A DNA stretch of 64,000 bases from Eurosta solidaginis (Eukaryota > Arthropoda > Insecta > Diptera > Tephritidae), in the NCBI RefSeq assembly GCF_040869045.1, contig NC_090323.1, positions 153,656,426 through 153,720,425 on the forward strand, read 5' to 3'. The translations under genes and the position numbers were made by a program. Positions 1 to 11,866 of the stretch are shown piece by piece. The notes beneath the pieces are model-generated. The model did no database searches, had not been told where the DNA came from, and saw nothing but the letters and a program-made list of their open reading frames with translations. The stretch's first letter is position 1, and each line of letters starts with the position of its first letter.

Positions 1-326
1 CATCGCTATATCCGTCTTTCGATATAGAAAAAGTGGACGTGGTTATAGTCCGATTACATTCATTTTAAATAGTGATGTGAGATGAGTGCCCAGGAATCTA
101 CATACCAAATTTCATAAAGATACCTCAAAATTTACTCAAGTTATCGTGTTCACGGACAGACAGACGGACGGACGGACGGACATGGCTAAATGAATTTTTT
201 TTTTTGCCCAGATCATTTTGATGTATAGAAGTCTATATCTATCTCGATTAGTTTATGCCGTTACGGGGTACCGTTATGCGAACAAAGTAATATACTCTGT
301 GAGCTCTGCTCAGCTGAGTATAAAAA
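1..326 (+). repeat. Dispersed repeat A, 3' part (cut by window edge)
   Basis: This matches the 3' ends of two longer copies in the window, at 39943-50246 and, reversed, 59521-61948. Shared landmarks are a GTGG(A/G)CGTGGTTAT segment, a run of GGAC/GGACGGAC tetranucleotides near 165-182, and the terminal sequence GAGCTCTGCTCAGCTGAGTATAAAAA. No coding potential is seen. The family name is unknown to me. Confidence 0.8.
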
Positions 327-1069
327 TATGCATACTTAGTACCTACATATGTACATATCTGAATATATAAATTTTGTTTACGATGGTACTTGCAAAAGGA
401 GTTATGTATGAATGTATGTTTGTTGACAGACGCGCAAAAATTTAAATTGCACTAGCCAACACGTCACAGCCAGGCAAGGATTTTGATGGGTGTTTATGCC
501 GCCGCATATCTCATAGAGCTACCACCACTGCTACCGTTAGCATCATCAAAGCATAATCTCACTTCACATACATAGATATGTTGGTATGCATATAGTTTAG
601 GTATATATTTGTATATACATAACTGAGAATACAGCGAGAAATAAATAAACAAATCAAATGTGAAACCTATCATCATATACCTAGTTGTAAAAGAGCGATT
701 AGGCTATTTCCGAGCTAACGTGCAGGTCCAGCGCCCTTTCCTCTGTTGCTACCTAACGATTATTCGTGACCTTGTGCTTTTCTTGGCATCTTCAGATGGT
801 CGTCCGATTCCGATGTCATACAGATTTGTAATTTTACTAAGCAAACTAGGATTTTTTCGAAAAAAAAAAGACAATGATCGCGTCGTCAGATACCGCCCGA
901 TAAGCACTTGCCATTTGTATAACAATAATACGGTAAGCTGCTAGTATAAAATTTTGGTGGGTCATACTAGATCCATGCCATACTGGGTAGTTTCGCCTAG
1001 GCCACCGATTTTGAGGATTATTCGCATAATATATCGACTAACTTAAGAAACTTTCTTTCCCACATTCCA
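327..1069. other. AT-rich sequence without a recognisable gene
   Basis: Short open frames occur here, but they have no recognisable motif and a composition like the surrounding DNA. I see nothing further. Confidence 0.5.
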
Positions 1070-1885
1070 CTTGTAGACCTGGTAGCAAAGAACATAGCGT
1101 TAACAACTGCAACCAGCTTGAGCGCCGACCCTACGGCCATAGTAGTATAGCGTCATCAATTACAGGATGAACAGACTACCTGATTCCCTATCTGTGCTTC
1201 GAGGGAGATCTTAAAGCGACAATAGAGGTACATAAATGGTTGGCGTAAGGGTGCTCAAATGGCGGACAGGGCGATGCATGTGTACGCAGATGGTTCCAAA
1301 GTAGTAGAAGGAGTAGGGTCTGCGGTATATTGTGCAGATCCGGAAATAAGAAGATCCTACATGTTACCAGATCACTTTAGCGTTTTACAAGCAGAAATAT
1401 TATCCGTAACCAAAGCAGTAGAAACACTGGAAGAGAATAGCTTAAGCTGCAACCGTGTTCAAGCGCGGGGCTGTAAAGTGTCGACAAAGTTGCTTTTATC
1501 ATTAAAAAGGGTATTCTGATTAGGCACTGACTTATGGAGTCACATACTTTAAATTAGGCTTGGTCAGTGACAGCAGATGTAGGAAGTGCGGGTTGGAGGA
1601 AGAAACGATGGAGCATGTTTTGTGCTCATGCCCTGCGCTTGCCAGGCTAAGACTCCAGCTATTAGGAGTGAAACAGCTGTCAGATCTAGAAGCAACAATT
1701 GGCTTAAGTCCTAGAAAGCTTTTACTATTTGCCAAGAGGACGGAGTTATTTTATAACATAGGTTCTGGGTTTTGCTAGGGTTTTTCAGTTTGGTCGTTAA
1801 AATTAACTTCTGATAACACTACGGACTCACTCAGTCTATGTGAGGTCCTCATGGACCCCCCAGTTCAACCTAACCTAACCATCTT
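1070..1885 (+). mobile_element. Non-LTR retrotransposon remnant, family N1 (RNase H and 3' end)
   Basis: The frame at 1259-1519 reads as the start of a retroelement RNase H (a YADGSK motif, then a region ending in AEILSVTKAVETLEEN). It then jumps into sequence that other copies place after RNase H (ARGCKVS), so the middle of the domain is deleted near 1450. The frame at 1560-1778 carries the C-terminal Cys-rich knuckle (CRKCG followed by MEHVLCSCPAL). The 3' end contains a GTGAGGTCCTCATGG motif and finishes in ACCTAACC repeats. The same sequence recurs at 15590-17880, 51120-51375 and 62640-63400. RNase H plus a terminal Cys motif fits the I/R1/LOA group of elements. It is a dead copy. Confidence 0.75.
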
Positions 1886-1979
1886 TCCCACTGTTCTGCA
1901 GCGCTACTTAAAAGTTCGTTTTTAGCCCATATTTACTCCTTGAGATTTCTTTCTTTCTTAGAGTGTATTTTATAATCTT

Positions 1980-2745
1980 CTTTAGTTAGGACTAACTTAT
2001 CCAACGGTCGCTTTGTGCTCACTAAACCGATTACTTTATACTTTCCATGGCGTCATTTCATAATACTTGGCGCAAACCCAGTTTTTGGCCACAGCTACGA
2101 CGACAAAATCAATACCCGCTAACTTGTGTGCCGGAAAGGTCGATTCGTAGCATACCGTCATACATCGCCTTCATTAATGTTAGCCCTAGAAGAAATCCCT
2201 GAGGGACGCCGCCGGTGATGTTGTACTATCTTGGTCCCCTATCCGTATCAAAGCGGATTACTGTGTTGCTAAAATAGCTTTCATTTATTCTTTTCAGGTA
2301 AATGGGTGTGCCAAAGTTTCATAGCGCTGTCATTATCTCCATCCCGCTCGCCGTGTTAACATTTCAAATATCATCATATATGAGTCAGAGCTCAAAGCTT
2401 CCTTTTACTTCAATCTCCGGTCATAGCTTCATTGGATATATCGACAACAACCATTAATGCATCTATCGTGGATCTTGATTTTCCAAATCCAAACTGACTA
2501 CTCGATAAGCCACCTAGGCTTCTCAGCGCCGCTTACTAATAATACGTTCAGGACCTGTTAAATTTCAGAACTAAGTTCTTTCGTTTTCTATACAAACATG
2601 GGCCGGATACCAAGAACGCTCACAATAGTTCTGAGTGGTCTAACTGTCTATTTTAAGATTTTCCTCAAGAGGTCACCCAACGGTGTTTATACCACCTCGT
2701 CATATTATCTGCAATTTCGCTTCCTTCTATTAGAGGACTTAATGG
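1980..2745 (-). mobile_element. Reverse transcriptase fragment of an R1/I-type non-LTR element
   Basis: On the minus strand two reverse transcriptase blocks can be read despite several stops. One is a QFGFGKSRSTIDAL block around 2440-2500. The other is a GGVPQGF block followed by AMYDGMLRIDL around 2140-2210. These match the finger/palm motifs of R1/I-clade enzymes. No YxDD motif or intact frame is left. The fragment lies on the 3' side of the RNase H fragment at 2765-3740 on the same strand. RT precedes RNase H in such elements, so these two pieces cannot be one undisturbed copy. Confidence 0.6.
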
Positions 2746-2764
2746 CCATAAAATTCTTTTGGCG

Positions 2765-3740
2765 AAACTAATTAATCAATGAGCTTCCACAGCTGCGTAT
2801 AGGTAAGGTTAGCTTGAGAGAACGTGCGTGGGAACTTCCCGCACTTCCACTTGGAGTCATTTTTGTTCATTGTTACTGAAAGCCGTGTGACCGCATAATC
2901 CTCCAACCAGATTACTTCCTTGCGATCCCCAACGAACCATTTGCTTTCTCTGATGAACCTAAGCAGGGATAAAAAATCCATCAATCTCTGCGAAAACCTG
3001 CGCTCCCAGAAATCTGAGTAATTTCGTTTGTAGTCCTGGCCATCGGAAGTGAAAGTGATTTTTCAATTTATCTTATTCCCCATCCCTACAGCTTCTACAT
3101 AGGGAGTTTGTTGGTATACGCCCGCGTCGGACCATTGCTGAAATAACGCAATGACTTGTGCTGAAAAAATTAAGTGTTCTCACTGCAGATTTGTTCAGCT
3201 TAAGAAGGAATTTAATTTCTTTCTAATACAAACACGGCCATAATGACCTTGAGACCTCGCAATAATTCCAGTTGGTCCACAGCATGTTCGTTCACCCAAT
3301 CTCATTTTCCTCGATTTTCTTAAGGAGATAACCTGGCGCTGGTCGTAGAGAGCTGTCTGCCTCGCTTATGTCCATTTAGGAACTTTTCCTGGCCATCTCA
3401 TCTGCAAATTCTTTACCTTCAATATCGCTGTGCCATGGTACCCACCAAAGGGAGATATATAGGTACCATATGGCGCCAGCGAAGTTCGACATCTCTGCAT
3501 GATATTCGACTTTATCACGTAAGATTCCAATGCCATTTAGGCGCCCTGGATGGCGACAAAGATCGTTACATTGATGTCTGGGCCGGTACATCCCAGTATC
3601 GGTACGATTGCTTTACTTGTAGATGCTTTCAGTACACTCCAGCTTTAGTTGCCTTTCCGTTTTTTAACCGTTTGTGTGAATTGTAATGCCCCTACCATAG
3701 TCGAGGTTTCTTCCCAATCCTTTGTTCAGAGATATTTTAT
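2765..3740 (-). mobile_element. Non-LTR retrotransposon remnant, family N2 (RNase H C-terminus and tail)
   Basis: The minus-strand frame at 3376-3591 ends in WVPWHSDIEGKEFADEMARK, the conserved C-terminal part of retroelement RNase H. The downstream minus-strand frame at 2772-2984 begins with an LSLLRFIRESKWF block. That block recurs in similar form at 5946-6130 and, on the plus strand, at 6556-7230, so the three pieces come from one family. All are interrupted by stops and frameshifts. Family knowledge places these after RT in R1/I-like elements. No activity is expected. Confidence 0.65.
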
Positions 3741-4260
3741 GTTCTGCACATGGCTTTCAAAAACCGCGGTAATTTGATCGCTGTCGGACATTAGATCAGC
3801 TGTGATTTCATTTAATCGTCCCCATATCATAACACTCCCCGAAGTCCTTGGGGAGCGCTATCGATGTTGATGATGTAACAAGCACCATTAAGGTACTACA
3901 CCGACCATCCCGGGAACGATTTAATATGCCCACATTGAACCTTCTAGGCCATCCCGCCCCCACCGCCTAGCTCTATAAGGAACTTGAGATCGCCAGAGCC
4001 TCGCCTGCTAAATATGTGTTTGATACTTGCATATTTGTAATAGGATTTGTCTCGCATAAGTGCGGTTAACAATTTGGTTGCGGAAACTATGAATTGCGCT
4101 CATCAATTAATTTAATCCCTCAACCCTTTGAATGAAAATATCGTCGCATGCCCGTATTCGGTACATGTCCACATGTGAGATTCTCTAAGTCGTAGAGCCC
4201 TTTTCGCGGCCAATTTCCCAAAGCTCCTTTTCCAGTTTCCAACAATTGGGTATACAAGTC
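3741..4260 (+). other. Probable retroelement 3' UTR remnant
   Basis: Non-coding sequence with stretches (CTGTCGGACATTAGATC; GGAACTTGAGATCGCCAGAG) that I associate with dispersed fly retroelement 3' regions. This is recall, not a search result. A related conserved tail piece is at 33990-34115. The boundaries are guesses. Confidence 0.3.
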
Positions 4261-5150
4261 AAAACTCCTTATCCCACAATGTGGCAACAACTATCAAAGT
4301 TATGGATGTTGCTACCATCAACGTCGCCTGCGCGATCGCCACAATTTTCCATTTAGCAAATGCATTGCTCATTTCAAATTCATATATGCAACAATTCGTA
4401 CCACATCCGGCAACCGCAACGATGGCGGCAAAGTGATATAAAATATACTACACACATACTATCACAAATTCCCTTCAAACTAAAATCACTGTCGCAAATA
4501 GTAAATAAGTAAGGGGAGCATTTTGTGGCATTGCAGTTCATCAATTGCTGATATTGGCAAACCGAACAGAATAAAAAAATACAAAAAAAAAAAACACAAA
4601 CACAAAGCGCCAACGGTGTTAGCCATAGCTCTGGAAATATGTATGTGGCTATCCATAGTATAAAGTGCAGAGCTATACAAGCTGACTTCGAAACCTAGCA
4701 ACCTATTGCTCTCATTAACATATCAAATTCAACAATTTGGTTGATTGTATTTACTCAAACTTTTCTAAAACGAAATGGTAAAATGAAAACTAAAGTCGGT
4801 AACTACAACGTAAAAAGCGCTAAAATAAAAATTTTTAGAATAATTTTGAGTTGAAGCAATTTGAAATGCAGACCTTGTGTCTAAAGTACTAAGTACGACA
4901 GCACTTGGCCACTTTACACCACATTCATTATTGTGCTACTGCATTCCATTCTGACGGTTTTGGCCAAGCGTGTCTGGTTTTGTCCAATGACTTTTATGGA
5001 TTGGCAACTGGTCAATGAGATAAACAGGGGAAGGACGTGGCTCAGCTGCCCCAAACTATGACTTCTACTAGATCGACTCGTAAAATATACGGATAAGACA
5101 TTACGAACTCTTCTTTTATAGAGAAGCTAGCAAAACAAGGCGTTATTGAT
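4261..5150. other. No gene seen; AT-rich with short A-runs
   Basis: Only short frames without recognisable motifs occur. An A-rich run at about 4570-4605 creates the apparent Phe/Cys-rich frames on the minus strand. Confidence 0.5.
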
Positions 5151-5945
5151 AATTATACCTTTCATGAACATGAATAGGTATATTAACTTTGGTGCGATGT
5201 TTGTAACGTTGAGAAATATAGAAGATAGACTCGCCGTTAAGTATACCGAATTGATCAGGGCGACGAACTGAGTTGATATAGCCATGCCCGTCTGTCCGTC
5301 CGTCTGACTGTTTGAGCGCAAATTAGTCCCTCAAATTTTGAGATATTTCAATGAAATTTGGCTGTATTCTTGTATTATATTAGACATTTGTCGGATCCGG
5401 TAGGATCGGACCACTATAACATATATCTCCCATACAACCGATCGTTCAGATAAGACGATTTTGGTCATTCCTGCCTCAATTTAGAAAGTATAAACGTGAA
5501 CCTTGGTGATATATATTCTAATATATCATAGAAAATTTTCTGAAAAAATCACTTTAATCGGAGCTATATATAGTTATATCCCATACAACCGATCGTTCAG
5601 ATAGAAAGATTTTTTGCCATTTCTCCCTTAATTTAGAAAGTATAAACGTGAAAGTCGGTGATATATATTTTAATATATCATAGAAGATTTCCTGTAAAAG
5701 TCATTTCGATCGGAGCTATATATAATATATATCCCATACAACCGATCGTTCAGATAAGGGGGTTTTTTGCCATTTTTTATTTTATATGTATCTTAAAAAT
5801 CGTTTAGGTATGTACATCTGTATTTCTTAACTTATACATCCGATTATTTGGAGATTACGAACGGGATAAGATTATTGTTTAGCCCCATTCATGAAAGGTA
5901 TGAAATCTTCGGCACCGCCGAGGACAGTCCCGTCCTTACTTGTTT
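5151..5945 (+). repeat. Dispersed repeat B (copy 1)
   Basis: It starts with ATACCTTTCATGAA and, near its 3' end, has the reverse complement TTCATGAAAGGTAT, followed by a GACAGTCCCGTCCTTACTTG tail. It holds a CCGTCTGTCCGTCCGTCTG stretch and about three internal direct repeats of a segment containing CATACAACCGATCGTTCAGAT. A second copy, with the same ends and internal repeats, lies at 48329-49631. It appears non-coding. The near-terminal inverted repeats suggest a mobile non-autonomous element, class unknown. Confidence 0.75.
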
Positions 5946-6130
5946 CTGGGTTATGTTTCTTTATGAGGGCGTGAGTGGGAATTTCGTAAAGTACCACTCG
6001 TAAAGATTTGTGTCCAATGTGAGTGCCTTCAGTGAATGCCAACGATTTATATATTTCTCTGATGAACCTAAGTAGGAGTGAAAGATTCACTCTCCAAAAC
6101 TATGCGAGCAGAAATCTGAGTCGTGTTATT
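5946..6130 (-). mobile_element. N2 retroelement C-terminal scrap
   Basis: The minus-strand frame reads LSLLLRFIREIYKSL and then about 30 residues, before running into repeat B. It matches the C-terminal block of the 2765-3740 remnant. Repeat B abuts it, so B probably inserted into, or next to, an N2 copy. Confidence 0.5.
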
Positions 6131-6555
6131 TGCATGTGGATGTTTCCATTCCAGAAAAGAAGGAGTCAAAGCCTTTTCTTAATATATTTTTTTTTTATCA
6201 TGTTACAGTTTTAGAAGCTCAAAATATTGTTATTAAACATTGAAGTAACAAATATCGGTGTCGAGAGGGTAAGTATCGAAATTCAATTCTTAGTCTGACG
6301 ACGCCCATGTCAATGGGATAACAGCAACTACGGTAAACTGCAATGAAACCACTAACTGACTAACTATCTATTTGACTAACTGACAACAGCATGAAATGTG
6401 CTTGTGTAATTTTTAAATTTAAAGGGCAATTTTCTACTTGCACTCACAGCAGCGAACAGAAAAGTAGCATTAGCAGTTTGAGGTTGATTTGAATAGTTTA
6501 AGCTGAAATCACTTAAATATAAAAAAAAAATGTATTTAATTGACGAAATCTTTAT
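6131..6555. other. No gene seen
   Basis: AT-rich sequence with a small ACTAACTGACTAACTATC simple-sequence stretch near 6350. Nothing further can be supported. Confidence 0.4.
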
Positions 6556-7230
6556 CGACAGCTAGGTCGCCTTAAAGGCATCAGAATCCCACGTTATAAA
6601 GTCGGATATCATGCGGAGGTGTCGAGCCTCGCTGGCGTCCTTAAGCCACCTAAATGTCTTCCTTCGCTAGCTTCCAGTATATCGAAGGGAATTAATTTGC
6701 AGATGAGATGGCCAGAAAAGATTCCGAAATAGGCGCAAGTAAGGCGGACAGCTCCGTAAAACAATCGCTTGGTTATCTCCTGAGGAAATAAAATTAGAGC
6801 AACCGACTTTCTGTGAACCTACCGGGATAATGGCGAAGTCTCAATATCCTTGTAACCATGTTTGGATAGAATGGAAACTTACGGATGTTATCATAGGTTA
6901 TTGCGCTATCGCACCAATGCTCCGCCGGTGGCGTGTTCCAACAAGCTCCCTCTGCTGAAGCTGTCAGGATGGAGAGGAAGGAGATTTGATTCATAATTTC
7001 CTCAGCTAATGTCCAGTACTGAAAACAGGATGACTCATATTTCTGATCGAACGGTTTAGCGACAGTCTAGGAGAGGTGGAGAGAGTGAATCTTTCACTCC
7101 TACTGCAAATGGTCCGCTGAGGAAGTGCCGCAACCAACACTCACTGAGCGCACTTACAATGGACAGAAATTATCTCCGAGTGGAAGTATGAAAAGTTCCC
7201 ATGCCAAAACTGGCACTTCTACTTTCATGT
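6556..7230 (+). mobile_element. N2 retroelement remnant (RNase H end and tail)
   Basis: The plus strand contains a decayed FADEMARK RNase H block near 6695-6720. This is followed by Cys/His-containing sequence and the GTGAATCTTTCACTCCTACT motif (7086-7105), which recurs reversed at about 6070-6090. It is the same family as 2765-3740, with no intact frame. Confidence 0.5.
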
Positions 7231-8270
7231 TCGTAACTGTGTGTACTTATATACTTAGTCTCTCAAAAAAGTATTCCATTGTAGCAGCTGATCCCCAAAA
7301 ATTGGTTTTGTGGTAACTTTTTACTGTCGTTTTAATAAAAGTTGATGATTTTTATGAATAAAATAAACGAATGTAAAATTTGAGTGCATAACGAGCACAA
7401 CTGCATGATAAGTTGCATAATTGGCCGATAAACGTGTGTGCACATCGCTTTTCCCTACACAATTTTGCTTATACGGTGGTACGACATTCGGGTGGTCGTT
7501 AGTGAAAAAAATGCTAAGGTCATAAATTGCGACGAACTTCAAAAATATTGTGGCGAATTTCAATACATTACTCTGCCGCTAGTTACTAAATGTTGCACAA
7601 CAAGCACAGCAAACTATACAGACGAAATTAAAAACAGCACTACATATATGTAAACAATAGCTAAGAGCGCAGAAAATGAACATTACTCACACATATATAT
7701 AATAACAAAGAGCACAGGTAACGTTACTCACACATATTTGTGCATAGAACACAATAGCTAATATGAGTTGCAGCAGATGGGAGAAGAAATAAGCAACTAA
7801 TCGAGAAGGCTGTTCGCGAAAAACTAAAATCTATAAAGACCTCACTAACCACTAAAAATTTATAGATATATTTACCGCATTTTAATGTAACCTTATGTCA
7901 ATTTACATCTACCAAAATATCTAAAATTTCAACTATCAATTGCGTTGATTAATATTTCATGTTATAGCCACCCTAATGGGAAGCCCACCTACCACAAACT
8001 TTCTGCTATCGAGTTTATGTAGCTCAACATTTCAACATATGAATGTGATTAAAAAAGCTCATTTACAAATTCGCAGCGATTTTAGTTTGGTCTAGTTCTA
8101 AATTTTCTATGCGGTTGAAATTTTGGTAAAGTTTAATTTAACAAACTTTTAACTAGCGAAATATTTAAAACGATTTTCTATGATATTATGAGTTTCATGC
8201 AGCAAACACGGTAAGCAAAATTTAAGAAATTAAGATAGATTTTACTTTTAAATATTTATAAAACTAAGTT
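7231..8270. other. No gene seen; AT-rich
   Basis: Two imperfect copies of a GTTACTCACACATAT segment occur near 7680-7735. The frames present are short and overlap on both strands, and no domain is recognisable. Confidence 0.5.
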
Positions 8271-9340
8271 TCCGCTGCTTTGGGTCGATGAAGAATGTCG
8301 CAATGTTTCGGAAAACAAGGATGCTGACTACAGGGTCACGCTACTTACAGGCTCGAAAATGGAAGAGACACGGCTATTTAGAAATTTAGAAGGGAAAACC
8401 GTGAAGAAGAATGGTGAGAATGCGCGGAGCTACAGATACGGGCTAGAAGGAATAATGCTCGATAATTCGAATGAAACATCCGGTGGATGACGGAAGATTT
8501 CAAGATCAGGGCAGAAATGATATAGGCGACCTGGTTACTGATGTACAGAGTTCGCTTAAGTTGTGAAGCGAAACATTTTCCACATTGCTAGCTAGCGAGG
8601 AAGAAGACGAACCCGATATCCTAATCGGCAATGTTGGAAAACTGGGCACCAGACTATGGCGAAGTGAGAATGAGAATAGTCCCAAAAGTCACAAAGCGCA
8701 ATGTCTGAATTAAGTTCTCTTCATACCTGCTCTGTAAGTATTGTTAAGGACTTCTTTGAACAATTTAAGCACAAACGAGGCTTCAGACAAGGCGACTACC
8801 TTTCGTGCGATTTCTTTAAAATAATGCTGAAGAAAGCAATTCTAGCAGCAGAACTAAACCGTAATGCAACAATCTAGTATAAGACCGTACACTTAGTGGC
8901 ATTTGCTTATGATATTGATATTGCCGGCCTTAATAAGGACAGGTGGAACTACTAGCTATTGTGGAAATTTCGTCTATTTGGGAACCAGCATTTACAGCGA
9001 AAACAATGTGAGCTTAGATATCGAACAGAAAATAACTCTTGAACAAATGTTACTGATTTGGTAAATAAAAAATAAAATTATATCTCGACGAACAAAGCTC
9101 ACACCATGGAAGTATTTCAGTCGACACCGCAGTTCGAAAGCAGAAAAAGGAGGAGACTTTCAATGAGTTGGGAGAAGCAGACTTTATCTCCCTTGGTGCT
9201 TCAAGTTGGTTTCAGCTATCGCGAAACGGGGATATCTGAATTAATATGGCTGGCCAGTAGCTCTAGAATGCCGCAGCTGACTAGTGCTATATTCACCACA
9301 GTACGGATTGTTACTTAGAAGCCAGGGTATACGATACAGA
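8271..9340 (+). mobile_element. Decayed non-LTR retrotransposon (reverse transcriptase)
   Basis: Conceptual translation gives a WVDEECRNVSEN block near 8285. It also gives a GFRQGDYLSCDFF block near 8780-8815, which matches the RT motif G-x-RQGD-x-LSC-x-LF. After this comes sequence resembling a degraded YADD region (FAYDIDIAG, about 8905-8930) and a YLGT(S/N)I-type block near 8975. Frames shift several times. The GxRQGD form differs from the GVPQG form of N1/N2, so this is a separate lineage, possibly RTE- or CR1-related. Clade assignment is weak. Confidence 0.55.
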
Positions 9341-9419
9341 TAGCAACAGTGCCTGTCCGTACCAGTAACTTCGCATAGCTGGATCTGTGATCGAAAACCA
9401 CCCATTTGTTGATATTTAA

Positions 9420-9612
9420 AGTGATACGGTTGTTTATATTGAAATTGATATTAAAATTAAACTATAAATTAAAATTGAAATTGAATCTGATATTGAAACA
9501 AAAATTTTGAATTGAAATTGAATTAAAAATTTAAATAGAATTTGAAAATGAAACGGAAATTAATATTGATAGTTCGAATTTCAATAATAATATAATTTCA
9601 AATTCAAATTGA
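9420..9612. repeat. Degenerate ATTGAA-type simple repeat, left part
   Basis: Long runs of imperfect ATTGAA/AAATTGAA units. The same repeat resumes at 13256, immediately beyond the non-LTR element, so it was probably one array before insertion. Confidence 0.75.
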
Positions 9613-9733
9613 AACCTAGGATAGAATAGGATAGGTTAGGTGGTAGCTGCCCTGATAAGGATAGCTCACTTGGACAATACGAAGGTCCGTTGTGATACCA
9701 CATACACCAAAAATAACGGTGACTTAGACCTAG

Positions 9734-10486
9734 CTACTTAGAGAATCGTTGGGTAGCAACGGTAAAGCTCCGAATGATACCGATCTCAACTTCGGATAAA
9801 TCCTCGGGAGATCCAAGTGAGTCGCGACCGAAATACTTTCGCCTAGTTATAGCAAAAGCTGAGCAATCAAGCATAAAGTGATTTGGTGATTCCACCTCAT
9901 CATCCTCCATACAGCTGCAGCAGGATGGAGTTTCCAGTATATTGAGACGTACCGCATGGATACCCATGGGACAGTGCCCTGTCAAAACCCCAATGACCAT
10001 TGATAGGTGAGCCTTAGTGAACCCAATTATTTCAGCAGACCTCCTGCCATCCACTTTCGGCCAGAAATAACTTGCTACCCTGCAAACCGTGGTGTCCGCC
10101 CAACGTTTGCTAAGCTGACTCGAGGCCCAGCTATGGAGGAGCAATCCACAGGTGGCCAGCGGGATCCCGAAATCCCTACAACCATTTTCATCCGGTTCAG
10201 TTGTACCGATGCGGGCTAAGAGATCCGCTTGACAGTTACCCGGGATATCACTATGGACCGGGACCCAGATAATCTTAATTGTAAAATAATTCGATGCAAT
10301 CGCAAGCGAGGTCAGGCACTCATAGACCACCCTCGATCGCACTGTAGTTGAGCTCAAGGCCTTGATAGCCGCTTGGCTATTAGAGTAGATATTAAATTCC
10401 CTAACCGTAGTAGCACTGGATAGCATTCCATCCACCGCATCCTTAATCGCAGCAACTTCCGTTTGGAATACACTGCAGTGATCAGC
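9734..10486 (-). pseudogene. RNase H C-terminal half and Cys knuckle of the LOA/R1-like element
   Basis: This continues in the same frame as the RT ORF after a single TAG at 10487-10489. RNase H motifs are visible: IYSNSQAAIKAL (strand/helix with the second acidic position) and WVPVHSDIPGNCQADLLAR (C-terminal active-site region). These are followed by a TGHCPMGIHAVRL block and a CCSCMEDDEVESPNHFMLDC knuckle, a C-x2-C...H...C arrangement typical of I/R1/LOA proteins. In this family RNase H removes the RNA template strand during target-primed reverse transcription. The 233-residue open part would start inside the domain and is not an independent gene. Confidence 0.8.
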
Positions 10487-11866
10487 CTACTTAAACTTGC
10501 GGCTTAAATTTAGCTCTTGACAAAATACCCCCCCACCAACCTTTCCATCCAGCTTCGATCCATCCGTGAACAAGTTAACCGGTTGAGCGCCGTGAGAGCG
10601 CCACTGATACCGATCAGAGCCGTCCGTTGCCCTGACACTAAAATTATGGAGGTGCTCGCCGTGTCCAGTGCTTTCCACCAGACCAGCACTCCATATAGCG
10701 GAATCGGTTTGACCACCATCTCGTAAAGTCAGTGTACTACTCTTGGTGAGAGTCCCCATCTCTTTCCGATAGATAGCCCCTCTGCAGCAGTACAAGGCAA
10801 TGGCGGCCTTCCTGGCCCGATCTTCCACATTGGTTCTCCAGGACAGTTTCTTGTCCAAAACAATCCCCAAATATTTAACCCTATCAGAAAGTACCAACGG
10901 TACCCCTCCAATCGACGGAGTTCTGAAATCGGGCAACTTATATCTCCTTGTGAAAATAATCAATTCCGTTTTTCCCGGGTTGACCGCCAATCCACATGAT
11001 TCAGCCCACCTAGCCACAGTATCCAGGTAGCCCTGCAGAACATCGCGCACGGTGCCCTGAAACGTCTTAAGAAGAAACGACGAGAGACTGATTGGCCTGA
11101 AATCCTTAGGTGATACATGAGAGATTCTGCCGGCCTTCGGAATGAAAATAACCCTAACCGTGTGCCAAGACTTCGGGATATAGTTAAGCCTGAGGCAGTT
11201 AGTATAGATGATGGCCAACCAGTGGCAGGAAATCCCCAAAGACTTTTGAAGTTGCGCAGGAATGATTCCATCCGGGCCCGGAGACTTATAGAGCTTGAAA
11301 GGCCCTATAGCCCAGGTTATTTGACTTTCCCGTATTGGAATGGCAGGCACTTCTGCATGGCCAACGACCGCCGACCATGCAGGCGAAGATCCCTGCGCAA
11401 CTGGGACATCAAGAAAATGATTGTGCAGTAAAAGCCTTAGGGACTCCTCGCTACTCATCGACCAGCCCCCACCATCATCTCGCAGATACCCCAGAGGAGC
11501 GGGATTCCTAGAGAGTATTTTTCTAAGCCTCGCGGATTCATTGCAGCCTTCTACGTTTTCGCAGAAGCTTCGCCATGCATCTCGCTTGGCTATCCTTATT
11601 TCATATTTATAAATCCCCAGACTCACCTTATAGAGCTCCCAGTCGGAGGGTAATTTACTCCTCCTGGCTCTGTTGAAGAGCCGCCGACTGGACGCTCTTA
11701 GGTCGTCAAGAGAATCCGACCACCAGGGCGGCTTGCCCTTCCCCCTGTAAATTTTCAACGGGCAGGACAGCTGAAAAGCGCTATTGCTTGCCGAGGTGAA
11801 GTTTTCCACCAGAACGTCTATTTCAGATTCGGACAGGTCCGAACTAACGGTAGGCGCCGCAGGCAA
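10487..11866 (-). pseudogene. Reverse transcriptase with palm core deleted
   Basis: The 459-codon frame contains RT landmarks: KSPGPDGIIPAQL (fingers), IFIPKAGR, DFRPISLSSFLLKTF, then directly a thumb-side segment (YLDTVARWAESCGLAVNPGKTELIIFTRRYK) and KYLGIVLD. In this family the LLKT block and the WAxxCGL block are separated by roughly 150 residues holding the GxPQG and YADD catalytic motifs. These are absent here, with the deletion junction near 11055-11065. The frame ends in the first RNase H strand (NLFTDGSKLDGKVGGG) at the TAG at 10487-10489. A stop also lies just upstream at about 11867. It is catalytically dead. Confidence 0.85.
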
